In this document: positions 59,963 to 64,000 of the stretch, one piece after another
How the letters are laid out: each line of letters opens with the position of its first letter
Numbering within the stretch: position 1 is the stretch's first letter
Assembly: GCF_026340655.1 (NCBI RefSeq)
Contig: NZ_JAPEOZ010000001.1
Span: 8,804,001-8,868,000, forward strand
Reading direction: 5' to 3'
DNA length: 64,000 nt
Origin: Streptomyces sp. NBC_01275
GTDB lineage: Bacteria; Actinomycetota; Actinomycetes; Streptomycetales; Streptomycetaceae
Position numbers and translations under genes: made by a program
Notes under the pieces: model-generated
The model's database searches: none
What the model saw: the letters and a program-made list of their open reading frames with translations, nothing else
Told to the model about the DNA's origin: nothing

Positions 59963-60780
59963 TGACTGCTGCTTCGGAACTGAAGTACTTCACCTCGGCC
60001 GACGGCGACCTCGCCTACCGCGAGGCCGGTGCCGGGGACCTCGTGGTCCTCGTACACCCCGGATACGTCGACCACCGGATCTTCGACGACCAGATACCGG
60101 CCCTCGTCTCCGCCGGACACCGGGTGATCGCCCCCGACGTGCGCGGCCACGGCTTCTCCGCCAACGCGAGCGGGCCGTTCCGCTGGGCCGACGACCTCGG
60201 CGCGCTGCTGCGTCACCTGGACGCGGGACCCGCCGTCCTCGTCGGGGTGTGCATGGGCGCGGCCGTCGTCACCGACACCGTCATCGAACACCCCGAGCTG
60301 GCCCGCGCCGTGGTCGTCGCCGGGGGCGGCACCAGCGCGTTCGAGCACACCGACCCGTGGACGCGGGAGCGCGCGGCGGAGTCGGCCCGGCTGCTGGCCG
60401 CCGGCGACGTCGCCGGCTGGGTCGAGACCTTCGCCAAGAACGTGGCCGGACCGCACCGCTCCGTCGCCCAGGTCGACCCGGACGCCGTGCGCCGGATGCG
60501 GGAGATGGCGGCGCACACCGTCGCCAAGCACACCGTCGGAGAGGCGAACTGGTACGTGCCGCTCGACGACCCCTGGAGCCGGGTGCCGAAGATCGACGTG
60601 CCCGTCCTCGCCGTCCACGGCGCGCTCGACGCGGACGACGGCATCGCCATGGCCGAACGGTTCGCCCAGGCCGTGCCCGACGGCCGCTCCGTGACGATCG
60701 AGGACGTCGGGCACTTCCCGAACCTGGAACGGCCCGACGCCTTCAACACGGCGCTGCTCGACTTCCTGCGCGGCCTCTGA
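59962..60780 (+). CDS. Alpha/beta-hydrolase with Cys at the nucleophile position
   Basis: A 272-residue alpha/beta hydrolase: VVLVHPGYVDHRIFDDQIPA, RVIAPDVRGHGFSANASG, nucleophile elbow LVGVCMGAAVV, VPVLAVHGALDADDGIAMAE (acid) and VTIEDVGHFPNLERP (His). The elbow GxSxG reads GVCMG, so Cys97 replaces Ser, as in dienelactone hydrolases. There is no ribosome-binding site: the start lies in the MarR operator, suggesting a leaderless or very short-leader mRNA. The substrate is unknown; induction by a MarR ligand suggests detoxification or aromatic-lactone cleavage. Confidence 0.87.
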   Translation: MTAASELKYFTSADGDLAYREAGAGDLVVLVHPGYVDHRIFDDQIPALVSAGHRVIAPDVRGHGFSANASGPFRWADDLGALLRHLDAGPAVLVGVCMGAAVVTDTVIEHPELARAVVVAGGGTSAFEHTDPWTRERAAESARLLAAGDVAGWVETFAKNVAGPHRSVAQVDPDAVRRMREMAAHTVAKHTVGEANWYVPLDDPWSRVPKIDVPVLAVHGALDADDGIAMAERFAQAVPDGRSVTIEDVGHFPNLERPDAFNTALLDFLRGL

Positions 60781-60822
60781 CGGCCTGCGGGGCCGGTGAC
60801 GGCCCACGGGGCCTCTGCCGGC

Positions 60823-61308
60823 CTACGGCACCACCGTCACCGGCCACCGACCCGCCTTCACCAGCCGCACCGCGACCGAGCCGACGATCCGGTGCCCGGC
60901 CTGCTCGGAGGCGCCCACCACCACCGCGTCGGCCTTGAGTTCGTCGGCCGCCTTCGCCAGACCGCCGTACGGGTCGCCGCGGAAGGTGTGGAACTCCCAG
61001 CGCACGTCGAATATCCCCCGGTTCTGCTCGGTGGCCGCCCGGATCTGCGCGACGAGGTCCTCGGCGATCGCGTCGGTCGTCTCCGCGACCGGCGCCCCGA
61101 GGGCCGCGCCCGCCGCCAGCGGCGGCTGCACGTACACCACGGCGAGCAGCGCGTGCTGGCGCCGGGCCAGCCCGCCGGCGTAGGCAGCGGCCCGCAGCGA
61201 CGGCGCCGAGCCGTCCACGCCGACCAGGATGACCTTGGGTCCGTCCGTGCCCCGCTCGAAGCGGTGGGAGGGCTCCCGCGAGGGCTGTTGCGCGTGCTGT
61301 TCCGTCAC
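60823..61308 (-). CDS. Universal stress protein (UspA family)
   Basis: A 161-residue single-domain Usp: VILVGVDGSAPSLRAAAYAG, LLAVVYVQPPLAA, DAVVVGASEQAGHRIVGSVA and VRLVKAGRWPVTVVP. The ATP-binding pattern G-x2-G-x9-G-(S/T) is recognisable in the GASEQAGHRIVGSVA segment. A ~22-residue disordered, charged N-terminal extension precedes the domain. It is a cytoplasmic stress or hypoxia-associated protein and is divergent from lysX. Confidence 0.88.
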   Translation of the reverse strand: MTEQHAQQPSREPSHRFERGTDGPKVILVGVDGSAPSLRAAAYAGGLARRQHALLAVVYVQPPLAAGAALGAPVAETTDAIAEDLVAQIRAATEQNRGIFDVRWEFHTFRGDPYGGLAKAADELKADAVVVGASEQAGHRIVGSVAVRLVKAGRWPVTVVP

Positions 61309-61397
61309 GGCCCGAGGCTATCGGAAGCCCCTGGTCCGCCCGTGGCGCGGGCGCGCTCGACGGGCGGCGCGGCCCGGGTGTTCCTACAGTCGAAGCC

Positions 61398-64000
61398 ATG
61401 AGCGCCACCGTGGAGGCCGCCCCGGCCAAGGACACCCCGGGCCCGTCACGGCCGCCCGGCGGCCGCTTCCTCAGCCGGGTGCCCGAGGGCTTCGCGACCT
61501 TCTTCGGCGCCCTCGGCCTGCTCTGCGTCCTGCTGGCGCTGGTCCCGCCCCTGCGCCGGGTGCTGCGCCCGGTCGTGCGCTTCCTGGACCTCCTCATCGT
61601 CCCGGTCAGCGCGAACCTCGCCTACGCCGTCTTCCTCTTCCTCCTCGCCGCCGCCACCGCCGCCCGCAAGAAGATCGCCTGGTGGCTGGTCGTCGTCTAC
61701 CTGGGCCTGCTCGTCCTCACCGACGTCCTCGGCGTGGCCCTCGGCCTCTACGCGCAGTCGCTGCCCTCGCTGGTGGTGTGCACGCTCGCCCTGGTCCTGC
61801 TGGTCGTCGCCCGCAGGGAGTTCTACGCCGCCTCCCGGCGCGGAGCGGCCCGGCGCGCCCTCGTCGTACTGCTCCTCGGGCTCGGCGTGGCGATCCTCGC
61901 CGGCTGGGGGCTGGTCGAGCTGTTCCCCGGCACCCTGCCGGAGAGCCAGCGCCTGGGCTGGGCCGCCAACCGGGTCCTGGGCGGTCTGGTCTCCCCTCGC
62001 TCCTTCGACGGCCGTCCACCGCGCGCCCTGTTCTTCCTCCTCGGCCTCTTCGGCGCCCTCGCCCTCCTCAACGCGGCCGCCGCCCTCTTCCGCTCCCAGC
62101 GCATGGAAGCGGCCCTGCACGGCGACGAGGAACCCCGCATCCGCGCCCTGCTGAAGGCCTACGGCGACCAGGACTCCCTCGGCTACTTCGCCACCCGGCG
62201 CGACAAGGCCGTCGTCTTCTCGCCCAGCGGCAAGGCCGCCGTCACCTACCGCGTCGAGGCCGGCGTCTGTCTGGCCAGCGGCGACCCCGTGGGCGACCGA
62301 GAGGCCTGGCCGCACGCCATCGCCGCCTGGCTCGACGCCGCCCGCCGCCACGCCTGGGCGCCCGCCGTGATGGGCGCCTCCGAGGACGGGGCGAAGGCCT
62401 TCGCCCGCGCGGGACTCGGCGCCCTGCAACTCGGCGACGAGGCGATCCTGCACGTCGCCTCCTTCGACCTCGCCGGCCGCGACATGCGCGTCGCCCGGCA
62501 GGCCGTCAACCGCGTCCGCCGCACCGGCGCGAACTGCCGTATCCGCCGCCACTCCACCCTCGCCGACCAGGAGATGGAGGAGGTCGTCGACCGCGCCGAC
62601 GCCTGGCGCGACACCGAGACCGAACGCGGCTTCTCCATGGCCCTGGACCGCCTCGGCGACCCCTCCGACGGCGACTGCCTCCTCGTCGAGGCCCTGGACG
62701 AGGACGGCCGGCTCCTCGCCCTGCTGTCCTTCGTCCCCTGGGGCGGCGACGGCATCTCCCTGGACCTGATGCGCCGGGACCGCGAAGCCCCCAACGGCGT
62801 CGTGGAGTTCATGGTCGCCGACCTGTGCGCCGCCGCCCCGAAGCTCGGCGTGCACCGGATCTCCCTGAACTTCGCCGTCTTCCGCTCCGCCTTCGAGGAG
62901 GGCGCCCGCATCGGCGCAGGACCGGTCCTGCGCCTGTGGCGTCGGCTGCTGCTGTTCTTCTCCAAGTGGTGGCAGCTGGAGGCCCTGTACCGCTCCAACG
63001 CCAAGTACCGCCCCGAGTGGTACCCCCGCTTCCTCTGCTACGGCGACGCCGGATCCCTCGCCCGGGTCGGACTGGCCTCCGGCATCGCCGAGGGCCTCGT
63101 CTCCGTGCCCTCCCTGCGCAAGCTCTGGGGCAAGCGGCGGCCCAAGGGCGGGCCCCGGCCCGCCACCACCGAAGGCCTGCCGTCCCTGACGGCGCTCGGC
63201 CTCGACGGAGGGGACGAGGCCGGGGACACCGGTCCGGACGCGGGCCTGCCCGAACAGGTCCGCGTCCGACGCCGCAAGCTCGACCGACTGCGCGCCGACG
63301 GCGCCGACCCCTACCCGGTGGGCGTCCCGGCCCGCACCCACGCCCTCGCCGAGATCCGCCCCGGCGAGAGGGTCGCCGTCGCCGGCCGCATCATGCGGGT
63401 CCGCGACTTCGGCGGCATCGTCTTCGTCACCCTGCGCGACTGGTCCGGCGACCACCAACTCGCCCTGACCCGCGACGGCTTCGGCGACGAACCCGCCCTC
63501 GGTGGCGGTGGCGGTGGCGGTGGCGGTGGCGGTGGCGGCGGCGGTGGCGGTGGCGGTGGCGTCGGCCCCGAGCCCGCCGTGAGGCGTGAAGCCGGCCTGG
63601 GTCGGGCGAACCTCGACCGCTTCCGTGCCGACACCGACATCGGCGATCACCTCACCGCCACCGGCACGGCCGGCGCCAGCGACCGGGGCGAGCCCACCGT
63701 CTTCGTCGGCTCCTGGCAGCTCACCGCCAAGTGCCTGCGCCCGCTGCCCGACAAGCGCCGGGGGCTGACCGACCCCGAGGCCAAGGTCCGCATGCGCTAC
63801 CTCGACCTCGTCGCGAGCCCCGCCGCCCGGGACGTCGTGCGCGCCCGCTCCACCGCCGTACAGGCGCTGCGCCAGGGCCTGTTGGCGCGCGGCTACCTCG
63901 AGGTCGAGACCCCGATGCTCCAGCGGATCCACGGCGGCGCCAACGCCCGCCCCTTCACCACCCACATCAACGCCTACGACCTCGACCTCTATCTGCGGAT
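61398..64000 (+). CDS. lysX: Bifunctional lysylphosphatidylglycerol synthetase / lysyl-tRNA synthetase (LysX), cut by window end
   Basis: Open frame from ATG 61398 to the last base, 867 codons visible. The N-terminal half is MprF-like: several membrane helices (FFGALGLLCVLLALVPPL, FLFLLAAATAA, LVVVYLGLLVLTDVLGVAL), then the GNAT-fold transferase (GKAAVTYRVEAGVCLASGDP, RDREAPNGVVEFMVADL, SKWWQLEALYRSNAKYRPEW). The C-terminal half is class-II lysyl-tRNA synthetase (RRRKLDRLRADGADPYPVGV, DKRRGLTDPEAKVRMRYLDL, FTTHINAYDLDLYLR). It charges tRNA-Lys and lysinylates membrane phosphatidylglycerol, giving resistance to cationic peptides. A tract of 20 consecutive Gly (residues 702-721) interrupts the OB-fold. 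Confidence 0.92.
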   Translation, partial: MSATVEAAPAKDTPGPSRPPGGRFLSRVPEGFATFFGALGLLCVLLALVPPLRRVLRPVVRFLDLLIVPVSANLAYAVFLFLLAAATAARKKIAWWLVVVYLGLLVLTDVLGVALGLYAQSLPSLVVCTLALVLLVVARREFYAASRRGAARRALVVLLLGLGVAILAGWGLVELFPGTLPESQRLGWAANRVLGGLVSPRSFDGRPPRALFFLLGLFGALALLNAAAALFRSQRMEAALHGDEEPRIRALLKAYGDQDSLGYFATRRDKAVVFSPSGKAAVTYRVEAGVCLASGDPVGDREAWPHAIAAWLDAARRHAWAPAVMGASEDGAKAFARAGLGALQLGDEAILHVASFDLAGRDMRVARQAVNRVRRTGANCRIRRHSTLADQEMEEVVDRADAWRDTETERGFSMALDRLGDPSDGDCLLVEALDEDGRLLALLSFVPWGGDGISLDLMRRDREAPNGVVEFMVADLCAAAPKLGVHRISLNFAVFRSAFEEGARIGAGPVLRLWRRLLLFFSKWWQLEALYRSNAKYRPEWYPRFLCYGDAGSLARVGLASGIAEGLVSVPSLRKLWGKRRPKGGPRPATTEGLPSLTALGLDGGDEAGDTGPDAGLPEQVRVRRRKLDRLRADGADPYPVGVPARTHALAEIRPGERVAVAGRIMRVRDFGGIVFVTLRDWSGDHQLALTRDGFGDEPALGGGGGGGGGGGGGGGGGGGGVGPEPAVRREAGLGRANLDRFRADTDIGDHLTATGTAGASDRGEPTVFVGSWQLTAKCLRPLPDKRRGLTDPEAKVRMRYLDLVASPAARDVVRARSTAVQALRQGLLARGYLEVETPMLQRIHGGANARPFTTHINAYDLDLYLR
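63501..63560 (+). repeat. (GGTGGC)n simple repeat coding 20 glycines in lysX
   Basis: Sixty bases of alternating GGT and GGC codons with one GGCGGC interruption encode an uninterrupted Gly20 in the OB-fold loop of LysX. Unit structure and purity suggest slippage-prone length variation. Confidence 0.9.

Overview
The window is chromosomal DNA of a high-GC actinomycete, almost certainly a Streptomyces. Support comes from very strong G/C third-position bias, GTG and TTG starts behind GGAGG-type sites, many stop/start overlaps (GTGA, ATGA), and family content such as LAL and SARP regulators, EACC1, WD40 proteins, an actinobacterial glgA/glgC pair and lysX. No rRNA, tRNA or CRISPR array was seen.

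Left third (1-20 kb), accessory and mosaic. A LuxR-family LAL regulator (42-2996) and a 5'-truncated DUF6585 gene are followed by a Tn554-type transposition cassette (tnpA, tnpB, tnpC; 3962-8126). Both of its tyrosine recombinase genes carry an apparent frameshift. MarR and HxlR regulators and an imine-reductase-like dehydrogenase come next. From 10258 to 14526 lies a 4.27-kb Tn3-like composite element with 46-bp ends, a TACTT target duplication and a serine resolvase. It carries a TetR regulator, an NAD(P)-binding protein, a PPOX-type protein and a frameshifted haloalkane dehalogenase. It sits inside an IS481-type transposase remnant and holds an extra inner copy of its right end. Two WD40-repeat proteins with matching leaderless-type promoters follow.

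Middle (20-43 kb), mostly conserved metabolism. A PadR regulator and a MacB-type ABC exporter share a double operator. A SARP/NB-ARC/TPR regulator has lost its last 31 codons to a TAG stop. Then come panD, a GNAT protein, a racemase-like protein, a proline-rich miniprotein, a secreted transglycosylase/LysM/M23 hydrolase, a DMT permease, an FhuF-like iron-sulfur protein, glgA, glgC, a WS/DGAT acyltransferase, two SDR proteins, a degenerate HD-domain protein, a 57-aa ORF and an amidase.

43-48 kb is an L-fucose oxidation operon: L-fuconate dehydratase, SDR, aldo/keto reductase, mutarotase and lactonase-type amidohydrolase. Its genes overlap by 4 bp and it is divergent from a FadR-type repressor.

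48-64 kb holds a lipase-maturation-factor homologue, a PAS-GAF-SpoIIE-HATPase phosphatase, a formamidopyrimidine-DNA-glycosylase-family protein, a caspase-EACC1 pair facing an EEP nuclease (the best candidate conflict or cell-suicide module), an ECF sigma/anti-sigma locus, a CapA-like lipoprotein lacking signature residues, a MarR/alpha-beta-hydrolase pair with two operator copies, a universal stress protein, and lysX. lysX runs off the window end and contains a 20-glycine tract.

Four genes (tnpA, tnpB, the dehalogenase and the SARP gene) look interrupted by one or two bases. These are either real decay of accessory DNA or assembly errors, and the reads should be checked.
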